From contig JAFAPJ010000042.1 of NCBI GenBank assembly GCA_019247255.1, positions 1 to 19,508 on the forward strand: a DNA stretch of 19,508 nt. The letters run 5' to 3'. Both the position numbers and the translations under genes were made by a program. The notes beneath the pieces were generated by a model. It was not told where the DNA came from. It saw nothing but the letters and a program-made list of their open reading frames with translations, and did no database searches. Every line of letters begins with the position of its first letter. The stretch's first letter is position 1. The DNA comes from Methylobacteriaceae bacterium. GTDB lineage: Bacteria > Pseudomonadota > Alphaproteobacteria > Rhizobiales > Beijerinckiaceae. This document shows positions 1 through 7,004 of this stretch, piece after piece.

Positions 1-138
1 GAGACGGACACCGAGGAGAAGATCCAGCAGCGCGTCGAGCACGACCTCTACTACATCGAGAACTGGTCGGTGTTCCTCGACCTCTACATCCTGCTCGCGA
101 CCCCGCTCTCTCTCATGAAGGGCGACAACGCCTATTGA
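1..138 (+). CDS. C-terminal end of a polyprenyl-phosphate sugar phosphotransferase (exopolysaccharide priming enzyme), partial
   Basis: Only the last 45 residues are inside the window; the frame is open from base 1 and ends with TGA at 136-138. The tail contains RVEHDLYYIENWSVFLDLYI followed by a short hydrophobic stretch. This closely matches the conserved C-terminus of the bacterial sugar transferase family (WcaJ, ExoY and PssY types), where the R-x-x-x-D-L-x-Y-I-x-x-W-S block is a hallmark. Family members transfer a sugar phosphate to undecaprenyl phosphate at the inner membrane and start exopolysaccharide or O-unit assembly. The sugar specificity and the N-terminal part cannot be seen. 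The gene is convergent with the lactate permease, with only 6 bases between the two stop codons. Confidence 0.85.
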   Translation, partial: ETDTEEKIQQRVEHDLYYIENWSVFLDLYILLATPLSLMKGDNAY

Positions 139-144
139 GCGCGT

Positions 145-1827
145 TCACGGCAGGACGAGCGCCGTGAACGGATGCACGTAGGCCTGGAGCATGACCAGCA
201 CGCCGACAAGGCAGGCGAGCGCGATCGAGTGCCAGAAGACGAAGCGCAGGATCGTCCCTTCCTGACCGAACCAGTTGGTGGCCGTGGAGGCCACGACGAT
301 CGACTGCGCGTCGATCATCTTGCCCATCACGCCGCCCGATGAGTTGGCGGCGGCCATCAGCACGGGCGTGACGCCGGTCAGGCCCTGGGCTTGCAGCTGC
401 TCCGCCGTGATCTTCTGCAGGTTGCCGAACAGGACGTTCGAGGACGTGTCCGATCCCGTGAGCGCGACGCCGAGCCAGCCGAGCAGGGTCCCGAAGAACG
501 GGTACAGGAAACCCGTGCCCGCGAAGGCGATGCCGAGCGTCGCGTCGAGGCCGGACAGGCGCGTCAGCGTCCCGATCGCGAGCATCGCCGAGATGGTGAT
601 GAGCGAATACGCGCAGACTCGCAGCGTCCGGCCATACTCGGCGATCATCTTGCCCGGCGAGAAGCCCATGATGAACCCGGACACGATCGCCGCGATCAAC
701 ATGCCGGTGCCGGTGTAGGACAACCAGGTGAAGGAGAAGACGGCGCCTTCCGGGGTCGGCCTCGGCGCGACGGGCGGCACCTTGTTGATCAGGTTGTGGA
801 GATCGGGAACCGGGTAGTTCCAGGTCGCCCACGCATTCACGGCGGATTTGAAGCCGCCCGTGCCCCAGATGAGCAGGACCACGCACACGATGATCCAGGG
901 GACGAGCGAGCTCCAGACTTGAGCGCGGGTCGGAGGCGTCGTCGGTGCGGCAGGCGCCGGAGGCCGGCTCGCGGCCGAATCGTCGCGAGCCCGGAGGGCC
1001 GGCGATTGCCAGACCACCTTCGGCCGCCAGATCCGGAAGAAGCCGAGCAGGCAGGCCATGCAGATCAGCGAGGCCCCGACGTCGACGATCCACGGATTCA
1101 CGTAATTCGAGATGACGTATTGCGGGATCGCGAAGCTGATCCCGCACACGAGGATCGCGGGCCAGATCTGGATCATGCCCCGAAATCCCGCGAAGGCCCA
1201 GATGAGCCAGAAGGGGACGAGGAGCGAGAAGAATGGGAGCTGACGCCCGACCATCGCGCCGAGCACGTAAGGGTCGAGACCCGTGACGCTGGCGAGCCCC
1301 GCGATCGGAGTGCCGAGGGCCCCGTAGGCCACGGGGGCGGTGTTGGCGATGAGGGACAGGCCCGAGGCGGCGAGCGGCGAGAAGCCGAGACCGATCAGCA
1401 TGGCGCCGGTCACCGCCACGGGCGTGCCGAAGCCCGAGGCCCCTTCGAAGAAGGCGCCGAATGCGAAGGCGATGAGGAGAAGCTGAAGGCGCCGATCGGG
1501 CGTGACGGAGCCGATCGCCTGCTGGAGCGTCTCGAACCGGCTCGTCGCGACGGTCAGGCGGTACATGAAGATGACGTTGAGGACGATCCAGCCGATCGGG
1601 AAGAACCCGGTCACGGCGCCGAGCACGCTCGCCCGCAGCGAGAGTCCGGCCGGCATCGTGAACAGAAGGATCGCCACGAGATTCGCCGCAACGAGCGCGA
1701 TGAGCGCCGCGATATGCGCCTTCACCTTGTTCGTCGCGATGAGGACCAGGAGCGTGACGACCGGAATCGCGGCGGCGACCGTCGACAGGGCGACGCTGCC
1801 GAATGGGTTATAGACCTGGTTCCACAT
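145..1827 (-). CDS. lldP: L-lactate permease (LldP/LctP family)
   Basis: This 560-residue polytopic inner-membrane protein belongs to the lactate permease family, which imports L-lactate, D-lactate or glycolate with protons. About 12-14 hydrophobic spans are visible. The family-typical block FGAFFEGASGFGTPVAVT lies at residues 123-140, ANTAPVAYGALGTPI follows at about 161-175, and GSDTSSNVLFGNLQ with AANSSGGVMGKMI are near the C-terminus. A Pro/Ala-rich hydrophilic loop (about 268-305) divides the protein. The length is normal for the family (about 550). I chose ATG at 1827, giving MWNQVYNPFGS; an in-frame TTG at 1848 is less likely because it overlaps the GGGAGG that would serve as ribosome site, although the 13-base spacing to the ATG is long. 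No lactate dehydrogenase gene is adjacent. The substrate within the family is inferred. Confidence 0.93.
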   Translation of the reverse strand: MWNQVYNPFGSVALSTVAAAIPVVTLLVLIATNKVKAHIAALIALVAANLVAILLFTMPAGLSLRASVLGAVTGFFPIGWIVLNVIFMYRLTVATSRFETLQQAIGSVTPDRRLQLLLIAFAFGAFFEGASGFGTPVAVTGAMLIGLGFSPLAASGLSLIANTAPVAYGALGTPIAGLASVTGLDPYVLGAMVGRQLPFFSLLVPFWLIWAFAGFRGMIQIWPAILVCGISFAIPQYVISNYVNPWIVDVGASLICMACLLGFFRIWRPKVVWQSPALRARDDSAASRPPAPAAPTTPPTRAQVWSSLVPWIIVCVVLLIWGTGGFKSAVNAWATWNYPVPDLHNLINKVPPVAPRPTPEGAVFSFTWLSYTGTGMLIAAIVSGFIMGFSPGKMIAEYGRTLRVCAYSLITISAMLAIGTLTRLSGLDATLGIAFAGTGFLYPFFGTLLGWLGVALTGSDTSSNVLFGNLQKITAEQLQAQGLTGVTPVLMAAANSSGGVMGKMIDAQSIVVASTATNWFGQEGTILRFVFWHSIALACLVGVLVMLQAYVHPFTALVLP

Positions 1828-2033
1828 GAGCGCGCGCGATCCTCCCAAGCCCGGCTTCTCGAGGCCGGATCCCTGATCTCGTGCTTCTCCGGGGCGGAGG
1901 CCGGGGTCAAGCGCCCCCGCGCTTCGGACAGGATCGGACCGAGCTCGGCCACAGCTTTTGGCCGCTTGTGCGCCGGCGCGCAGCGAGCAGCTCCCGCGCT
2001 CCGACCTTTAGGACACGTCCGGACGGTCGAGGG

Positions 2034-2216
2034 TCAGCCGCCGCCGATCCCTTCCGTGACGACCCCTGTGCCGCCGCAGGTCGGGCAGGGGTCGGCCGCC
2101 ATGCGGCCGCTTCCCTTGCAATCCGGGCAGACGTTCTCGCCGGTGCCGGGCGTGCCGGGCTTCGCCTCGTCGCCCGGATGGGTGTCCCGCTCCGGGCCCG
2201 TACCGCTCGCCGTCAT
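2034..2216 (-). CDS. Small DnaJ-type zinc-binding protein (two CxxCxGxG motifs)
   Basis: The 60-residue product has a disordered, polar N-terminal half followed by two DnaJ-like zinc-finger repeats, CPDCKGSGR and CPTCGGTGVV, which supply four cysteines for one zinc ion. It ends in a Gly-rich tail. It has no J domain, so it is not DnaJ itself; it resembles the short stand-alone cysteine-rich proteins often found in Rhizobiales genomes. I set the start at ATG 2216 because GGAGG lies 8 bases upstream. An in-frame GTG at 2240 would add 8 residues, but it lies upstream of that ribosome site. It faces away from the cold-shock gene and lies 206 bases upstream of the lactate permease on the same strand. 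Its function is unknown; a chaperone-like or metal-binding role is only inference. Confidence 0.75.
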   Translation of the reverse strand: MTASGTGPERDTHPGDEAKPGTPGTGENVCPDCKGSGRMAADPCPTCGGTGVVTEGIGGG

Positions 2217-2615
2217 CGCGCTCTCCTCCCGGGCCTGCACGGCCCGTACCGAGATAGCGGCGCAGCCCGCGCCGGCGTTCCCGGCCGCGATGCGACCCTC
2301 GTCGAATCGGCCCTCGCGGCTTCGGAGCGGACAGGCGAAGCTAAAGACGGAATGAAAATTCGCGACTGGCGCCGCTAATCGCGCGAAAATGACCGGCTTC
2401 GGCCTTGACCGTTTGCCTGGCGCGCACGATGATGGCGTGGTCGCCCTCGATCCAAGTCGTGTCTTGGCCGTTTCGCTGTTACGATCAGATCAGGCGTATC
2501 CAACCGGAGCCTCGTTGAACCGCCCTTCGCAAACAAGAACGCCGAAGAGCGGTGGGACAACATCCGGCGAGCACCACCATAAAGCGCCCAGCAGGCCATT
2601 GCACGAGTTGATGAG
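2217..2615. other. Divergent intergenic region, no convincing gene
   Basis: This 399-bp stretch separates the minus-strand zinc protein from the plus-strand cold-shock gene. It is visibly less GC-rich than the flanking genes, especially from about 2340 to 2600. I see no coding signal that I trust. An open frame at 2389-2619 (plus) overlaps the cold-shock start codon as ATGA, but it has no ribosome site and no recognisable domain. The region probably holds both promoters and a long leader for the cold-shock gene, which is usual in that family. Confidence 0.6.
2405..2433 (+). promoter_or_regulatory. Possible sigma-70-type promoter for the cold-shock gene
   Basis: TTGACC at 2405-2410 and GATGAT at 2428-2433 are separated by 17 bases, giving 5/6 and 4/6 matches to the consensus. 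If used, it would leave an untranslated leader of about 175 bases before the ATG at 2616, in keeping with the long regulated leaders of cold-shock genes. The -10 element is weak and the call rests on spacing alone. Confidence 0.35.
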
Positions 2616-3347
2616 ATGAGCAGAGGACGAGAATTCCGGCCGCAGAAGCGCGGTTTCGGCGACGATTTCGGGATGGACCGCGCTCCATCCCCCTATGATG
2701 CGGCCGCGCCTCGGCCCGCTTTCCGCCAGGCGGCGCCCGTCGCGTCCGGCCCGGAGCAGGAAGCGACGGTCAAGTGGTTCAACCCGGAGAAGGGATTCGG
2801 CTTCGCCGAGCTCTCCGACGGCTCGGGGGACGCCTTCCTGCATATCCGTGCGGTCGAGAGCGCGGGTCACACCGAGCTCGAGCCGGGCACGAAGCTGGTC
2901 GTCCGCGTCGCGGCCGGTCAGCGCGGTCCGCAGGTGACCGAGGTCCTCAGCGTCGACACCGGGACGGCTGAACCGAAAGGTCAGCGGCGGTCTGGCGGGT
3001 TCGGCGGCGGCGATCGCTTCGGCGGTGGCGGCGGCGGTGACCGCTTCGGCGGCGGTGGTGGCGGTGGCGGTGGTGGATTCGGCGGGGCGCCCCGGCGCTC
3101 GGCCTACCCGAGCGCCCCTCGGGCCGAAGGCCCTGTCGAGAACATGACCGGCACGGTCAAGTGGTACAATCCTGCCAAGGGGTTCGGCTTCATCGCTCCG
3201 GACGATGGCGGCCGCGACGTCTTCGTCCATCGCTCCGCGCTTGAGCGGGCGCGGCTCCCCGACCTCCAGGAAGGCCAGCGTGTCCAGATCGGCGTGAGCC
3301 AGGGCATGAAGGGCCGCGAGGTGTCGACCATCGACCTCGCGGACTGA
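2616..3347 (+). CDS. Cold-shock protein with two CSD domains joined by a Gly-rich linker
   Basis: The 243-residue protein carries two OB-fold cold-shock domains that bind single-stranded RNA or DNA. Domain 1 (about 49-114) has RNP1 KGFGF at 59-63 and a diverged RNP2, AFLHI, at 73-77. Domain 2 (about 177-242) has RNP1 KGFGF at 188-192 and the canonical RNP2 VFVHR at 202-206. Between them, residues 127-158 are a low-complexity linker with two GGDRFGG-like units and a run of glycines, reminiscent of RGG-type RNA-binding tails. The N-terminal 45 residues look disordered. Double-CSD proteins are typical of alphaproteobacteria and are usually about 180-250 residues. The ribosome site before ATG 2616 is weak. 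A strong terminator follows. The likely role is RNA chaperone or translation and stress control; the exact targets are unknown. Confidence 0.92.
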   Translation: MSRGREFRPQKRGFGDDFGMDRAPSPYDAAAPRPAFRQAAPVASGPEQEATVKWFNPEKGFGFAELSDGSGDAFLHIRAVESAGHTELEPGTKLVVRVAAGQRGPQVTEVLSVDTGTAEPKGQRRSGGFGGGDRFGGGGGGDRFGGGGGGGGGGFGGAPRRSAYPSAPRAEGPVENMTGTVKWYNPAKGFGFIAPDDGGRDVFVHRSALERARLPDLQEGQRVQIGVSQGMKGREVSTIDLAD

Positions 3348-3372
3348 CGGTCGCCAAAACGAGTAGCTGATC

Positions 3373-3407
3373 CGGCCCGCTCCTTATCGAGCGGGCCGTT
3401 TCGTTTT
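3373..3407 (+). terminator. Intrinsic terminator after the cold-shock gene
   Basis: A perfect 10-bp stem (3373-3382 with 3389-3398, CGGCCCGCTC against GAGCGGGCCG) closes a 6-base loop, CTTATC. It is followed by TTTCGTTTT at 3399-3407. It starts 26 bases after the cold-shock stop codon and ends 13 bases before the Nudix start codon. Confidence 0.9.
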
Positions 3408-3420
3408 CGGGTGCTGCATC

Positions 3421-3882
3421 ATGCCGAAGCGCAGCGCCGGCCTGCTCCTGCATCGGGGCGGGCTCGCCAGGCTCGAAGTCCTGCTCGTCCATCCGGGCGG
3501 CCCCTTCTGGGCCCGCAAGGACGAGGGTGCCTGGTCCATTCCGAAAGGCGAGCTTGCCGACGGCGAGGACCCGTACGCGGCGGCGCTGCGGGAATTCGCG
3601 GAAGAGACGGGGTTCGCGCCGCCGACGGCTGAGGCGACCGATCTCGGAGAGGCCGTCCAGCCGAGCCGCAAGATCGTGCGCGCCTTCGCGGTCGCGGACG
3701 ACCTCGACGCCACCGCCGTCCGCAGCAACCTCATCGACCTCGTCTGGCCACCGCGCAGCGGGCACGTGATCCAGGTCCCGGAGATCGACCGCGCTGCCTG
3801 GCTGCCGCTCCACGAGGCGGAACGCAAGCTCCTGGCTGGGCAACGCGTCTTCCTGCACCGGCTCGCCGCCGCCCTGGCCTAA
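3421..3882 (+). CDS. Nudix hydrolase
   Basis: The 153-residue protein has a perfect Nudix box, G-x5-E-x7-R-E-x2-E-E-x-G-F, at residues 43-65, with the metal-binding REFAEE at 57-62. The family hydrolyses nucleoside diphosphates linked to other groups, using magnesium. The N-terminus (MPKRSAGLLLHR) and the stretch HPGGPFWARKDEGAWSIPKG at 24-43 resemble the small NUDIX proteins widespread in Rhizobiales. The substrate cannot be predicted. ATG at 3421 matches the usual family start, but no Shine-Dalgarno sequence precedes it and the upstream terminator ends only 13 bases away. The transcript must therefore come from read-through, or from a promoter overlapping the terminator or the end of the cold-shock gene. 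Confidence 0.9.
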   Translation: MPKRSAGLLLHRGGLARLEVLLVHPGGPFWARKDEGAWSIPKGELADGEDPYAAALREFAEETGFAPPTAEATDLGEAVQPSRKIVRAFAVADDLDATAVRSNLIDLVWPPRSGHVIQVPEIDRAAWLPLHEAERKLLAGQRVFLHRLAAALA

Positions 3883-3986
3883 GCCGCAGGTGCGCCAGCG
3901 CACATGACAGCCGGGAGAGCGCTCCGATCCTGAGCGGGCGCCGCTATATTGCTCTGCAACATCGTTCGGCACCGAGGCGCTTCGTC

Positions 3987-5090
3987 ATGAGCTATGACCC
4001 CACCCCCCTGCTAACTTCCGGCCGACTCGGCGAGATCGCGATCGCGAACCGGATCGTCATGGCGCCGCTCACGCGCAACCGCGCGACGCCCGGCACCGAC
4101 GCGCCACGGCCCATGAACGCCGAGTATTACCGGCAGCGCGCCTCTGCCGGACTCATTGTGACGGAGGCCTCGCAGATCTCGCAGCAGGGGCAAGGCTACA
4201 TCCACACGCCGGGCATCTACACGCCGGCGCAGGTCGAGGGCTGGCGGCTGGTGACGGACGCAGTCCATGGCGCCGGCGGAAAGATCGTGATCCAGCTCTG
4301 GCATGTGGGCCGCGTGTCGCATGTCTCGCTGCAGCCCGGCGGCGCCGCCCCGGTTGCGCCGTCGGCGATTCCGGCAGGGACGAAGACCTTCATCGAGACC
4401 GGCTTTGCGGAGGTCTCGATGCCCCGCGCGCTCGGCGAGGACGAGCTGCCCGGGATCGTGGCCGATTTCGCGCAGGCGGCCGGCCTCGCGCGCGAGGCTG
4501 GGTTCGACGGCGTCGAGATACACGGCGCCAACGGCTACCTGCTCGATCAGTTCATGAAGGACGGTGCGAACCAGCGCACCGATCGCTACGGCGGATCGAT
4601 CGAGAACCGTTTGCGGCTGACGCTCGAGGTCGTCGAGGCGGTGTCGAACGTCTGGGGCGCGGGCCGGGTCGGCATCCGGCTCTCACCGGTCACGCCCGCC
4701 AACGGGATCTCGGAAAGCGATCCGCAAGCGGTGTTCACCACGCTGGCCGAGCGGCTGAGCCGCCATGGCCTGGCTTTCATCCACGTCATCGAGGGCGCGA
4801 CCGGTGGAACGCGCGACCACGGCAGCTTCGATTACCTGGCGCTGAAGCAGGCCTTCAGCGGCCCGTATATCGGCAATAACGGCTATACGGGGGAGCTCGC
4901 GGCCGAGGCCGTCCGCTCGGGACGGGCCGACGCGGTCGCGTTCGGCCGGCCCTTCATCGCGAACCCGGATCTCGTTGATCGCATCCGGGTCGGCGGGCCC
5001 TGGAACGCAGCTGACAGCAAGACCTTCTACGGCGGCGACGAGCGCGGCTACCTCGACTATCCGACGCTGCAGCCCGCGCAGGCGGCCTGA
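3987..5090 (+). CDS. nemA: Alkene reductase of the old yellow enzyme family (NemA-like)
   Basis: This 367-residue FMN-dependent TIM-barrel enzyme reduces activated C=C bonds (enones, N-ethylmaleimide, nitrate esters) with NAD(P)H in the cytoplasm. The substrate and catalytic set H179, N182, Y184 is in EIHGANGYLLDQF. It is followed by RTDRYGGSIENR (197-208) and the phosphate-binding end, NNGYTGELA and VAFGRPFIANPDL (about 297-329). The N-terminal MAPLTRNRA is also typical. Length is normal for the family. ATG 3987 has GAGG 9 bases upstream, and a TATATT box at 3945-3950 lies in the 104-bp gap, without a clear -35 element. No TetR-type repressor (nemR) is adjacent, so the physiological trigger is unknown. 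The subgroup name is by resemblance. Confidence 0.92.
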   Translation: MSYDPTPLLTSGRLGEIAIANRIVMAPLTRNRATPGTDAPRPMNAEYYRQRASAGLIVTEASQISQQGQGYIHTPGIYTPAQVEGWRLVTDAVHGAGGKIVIQLWHVGRVSHVSLQPGGAAPVAPSAIPAGTKTFIETGFAEVSMPRALGEDELPGIVADFAQAAGLAREAGFDGVEIHGANGYLLDQFMKDGANQRTDRYGGSIENRLRLTLEVVEAVSNVWGAGRVGIRLSPVTPANGISESDPQAVFTTLAERLSRHGLAFIHVIEGATGGTRDHGSFDYLALKQAFSGPYIGNNGYTGELAAEAVRSGRADAVAFGRPFIANPDLVDRIRVGGPWNAADSKTFYGGDERGYLDYPTLQPAQAA

Positions 5091-5117
5091 CGGTCGCGAG
5101 ATCGGCGGGCGTGTGCC

Positions 5118-5366
5118 TCAGCCGCGCGCCCGCACGATCACCCGCTCCTGCCGGCCCTTGTAGACCTGCTGGCAGGCCGTGAGGTAGTCGTTGAAGGCGA
5201 AGGAGAACGGGCTCGGCTCCGACTGGCATTGCACGGCGTAACCCGGCACTGGCGTCGGGTTCACCGGGTTGCCAGAGACCGGGTACGGATCGTCCGTTTG
5301 CAGGCCGAGACAGCCGCCGAGCGACAAGCAGGCGCCGGCCGCGACCAGGATGAGAGCTCTCGACAT
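5118..5366 (-). CDS. Small predicted lipoprotein
   Basis: The 82-residue product begins with a signal peptide, MSRALILVAAGACLSLGGC, ending in a lipobox (L16-G17-G18-C19), so it is probably lipid-anchored in the envelope. The mature part is short, Pro/Gly-rich (DPYPVSGNPVNPTPVPGYAV, residues 26-45) and has two further cysteines, C47 and C65, that could form a disulfide. I do not recognise a domain. Start ATG 5366 is chosen because it gives the signal peptide directly; the ribosome site is poor. The stop is 27 bases from the stop of the convergent reductase gene. Confidence 0.72.
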   Translation of the reverse strand: MSRALILVAAGACLSLGGCLGLQTDDPYPVSGNPVNPTPVPGYAVQCQSEPSPFSFAFNDYLTACQQVYKGRQERVIVRARG

Positions 5367-5458
5367 AGGTCCGCGCGCGTTGACACCTGCACCGTGCCGC
5401 CGCTCGCCCGCCCGGGCAAGGGCGCAGACGGTGACGGCCCGGCATTCCTCACCGCCTG

Positions 5459-6157
5459 TCACCCGATCTCCACAGGCGCGGGCGTCGAAAACCGGCCCGG
5501 CCCGAGCCGGATCGCGGCGGCGACCAGGCGGTAGAGCACGATGGCGTTGAGGACGTGCCAGAGCCAATGCGTGCCGACCGGAAAGCTCTGGCAGATCGCC
5601 TGGTCGACGGAGCGGAGGGTGAGCGAGAGCGCGAAGAGAGCGCCGGTGAGCAGAAGGCCGCCGCGCTCCCGGCCGATCTCGGTTGGCGAGGACAGGCTTG
5701 CGACCGTGAAAATGGCGAGCGCCGCGGGCACATAAGCAGCCGACCCGGCGAGCACGGAGCCGGGGCTCATGACGGCGGCGAGCGCCGCGTCGAGGGCGCG
5801 CGACGCGAGCACGAAGGCGAGGAGCCCGGCGAAGGACGAGAGCGGCCCCAGGCCGAGGAAGCGCCGCAGCGCGAAGAACAGGTAGACGTGGATGAAGATC
5901 GCGATGGGGATCACGTCCGCGAGGCTCGACCAGCGGTTCGCGAAGCTGTGGAACAAGTAGGAGCCGACCCCGACGCTCACGACGAGGGCGATCATCAGAG
6001 CGGCCGCGGGATCGGGTCCCGGCGCGCGCCGCAACCGGCTTGCGGCCGCGAGAGCCGCAAGAAGAAAGGCCACGTTGCTGCAGGCGTTCAGCGGCTCCGC
6101 CCAGAAGCCCGCATCCGTGCGCTCGCAATAGAGGTCGACGGGCGCGAACCAGTCCAA
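5459..6157 (-). CDS. Ceramidase-family membrane hydrolase
   Basis: This 232-residue protein has about seven hydrophobic segments and the metal-site pattern of the alkaline ceramidase (CREST) superfamily: E21 and N24 in EPLNACSN, H70 in SYLFHSFANRW, D81 in ADVIPI, and H197/H201 in GTHWLWHVLNA. The N-terminal DLYCER motif is also typical of the family. Such proteins hydrolyse amide or related bonds inside the membrane with zinc; the bacterial substrates are largely unknown. The start is a TTG at 6157-6155, supported by GGAGG with a 6-base spacer, so a search for ATG alone would truncate it. It is divergent from exonuclease III across 62 bases containing a perfect palindrome. The family call is firm; activity on ceramide is inference. 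Confidence 0.85.
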   Translation of the reverse strand: MDWFAPVDLYCERTDAGFWAEPLNACSNVAFLLAALAAASRLRRAPGPDPAAALMIALVVSVGVGSYLFHSFANRWSSLADVIPIAIFIHVYLFFALRRFLGLGPLSSFAGLLAFVLASRALDAALAAVMSPGSVLAGSAAYVPAALAIFTVASLSSPTEIGRERGGLLLTGALFALSLTLRSVDQAICQSFPVGTHWLWHVLNAIVLYRLVAAAIRLGPGRFSTPAPVEIG

Positions 6158-6177
6158 GCGACGCCTCCGCCTTGCCA

Positions 6178-6207
6178 GCCCCGCCTCGAACGCCGATGAG
6201 GCGGGGC
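6178..6207. repeat. Perfect 10-bp inverted repeat between divergent genes
   Basis: GCCCCGCCTC at 6178-6187 is the exact reverse complement of GAGGCGGGGC at 6198-6207, with 10 bases between. It occupies almost half of the 62-bp gap between the ceramidase-like gene and exonuclease III and ends 2 bases before the GAGG that serves as the latter's ribosome site. It could be an operator or an RNA hairpin near the xth start; there is no T-tract that would make it a terminator. Confidence 0.7.
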
Positions 6208-6219
6208 ACGAGGTAGGCC

Positions 6220-7002
6220 ATGCTGATCGCGACCTGGAACGTCAATTCCGTGAAGCAGCGGCTCGAGCACCTGACGGGCTTCCTGCGCGACGTAGCACCG
6301 GACGTTCTCTGCCTGCAGGAGCTCAAGTGCGTCGACGAGGCCTTTCCCCGGCTCGAGGTCGAGGCGCTCGGCTACAATGCCGCGGTCCACGGCCAGAAAG
6401 GCTTCAACGGCGTCGCGATCCTGTCCCGGCTACCGCTTGAGGACGTGACCCCGCGACTTCCTGGGGATGAGGAGGACGCGCAATCGCGCTACCTCGAGGC
6501 CGTGCTCTCGACCTCGGCGGGCGCGATCCGGGTCGCCTCCATCTACCTGCCGAACGGCAACCCGGTCGGCACGGACAAATTCCCCTACAAGCTGCGCTGG
6601 ATGGAACGGCTCGAGCACCGCGCACGCGAACTGCTCACGCTCGAGGAGCCGGTCGTGCTCGCGGGCGATTACAACGTCATCCCAGACGAGCGCGACGTCT
6701 ACGACGCGGCTGCCTGGCTGGAGGACGCGCTCTTTCGGCCCGAAAGCCGCGCCGCCTACCGGTCGCTGCTCGGGCTCGGCTTCACCGATGCCGTCCGGGC
6801 CTGCGACGATGCGGCGGGCCTGTACACCTTCTGGGATTACCAGGCCGGCGCATGGCAGCGGAACAAGGGTATCCGGATCGATCACCTCTTGCTCTCGCCG
6901 CAGGCCGCCGACCGGCTGACCGGGGCGGAGATCCATCGGCGGCAGCGCGCGCTCGACAAGCCCTCCGACCACGTCCCGGTCTCGGTCACGCTCGATTTGT
7001 AA
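6220..7002 (+). CDS. xth: Exodeoxyribonuclease III (AP endonuclease)
   Basis: This 260-residue metal-dependent nuclease of the endonuclease/exonuclease/phosphatase superfamily acts in base-excision repair, incising at abasic sites and removing 3' blocks. The catalytic residues are visible: N7 in TWNVNS, E34 in LQELKC, Y109 in SIYLPNG, D150 and N152 in GDYNV, D221 in RIDHLL, and H251 in SDHVPV. Length matches E. coli XthA (268). ATG 6220 has GAGG six bases upstream. The gene stands alone on this strand; its stop is 2 bases from the stop of the convergent small membrane protein gene. Function is confident; whether this is the main AP endonuclease of the organism cannot be told. Confidence 0.96.
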   Translation: MLIATWNVNSVKQRLEHLTGFLRDVAPDVLCLQELKCVDEAFPRLEVEALGYNAAVHGQKGFNGVAILSRLPLEDVTPRLPGDEEDAQSRYLEAVLSTSAGAIRVASIYLPNGNPVGTDKFPYKLRWMERLEHRARELLTLEEPVVLAGDYNVIPDERDVYDAAAWLEDALFRPESRAAYRSLLGLGFTDAVRACDDAAGLYTFWDYQAGAWQRNKGIRIDHLLLSPQAADRLTGAEIHRRQRALDKPSDHVPVSVTLDL

Positions 7003-7004
7003 GC

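Noticed and set aside
1849..1880. CCGGC/GCCGG inverted repeat upstream of the lactate permease
   Set aside because: The stem is only 5 bp in GC-rich DNA with no T-tract, so it is not distinguishable from chance.
391..2355. 654-codon open frame on the plus strand opposite the lactate permease
   Set aside because: It is the antisense of the membrane protein gene in very GC-rich DNA: Arg/Asp/Glu/Gly-rich with no domain, while the opposite frame gives a clear lactate permease.
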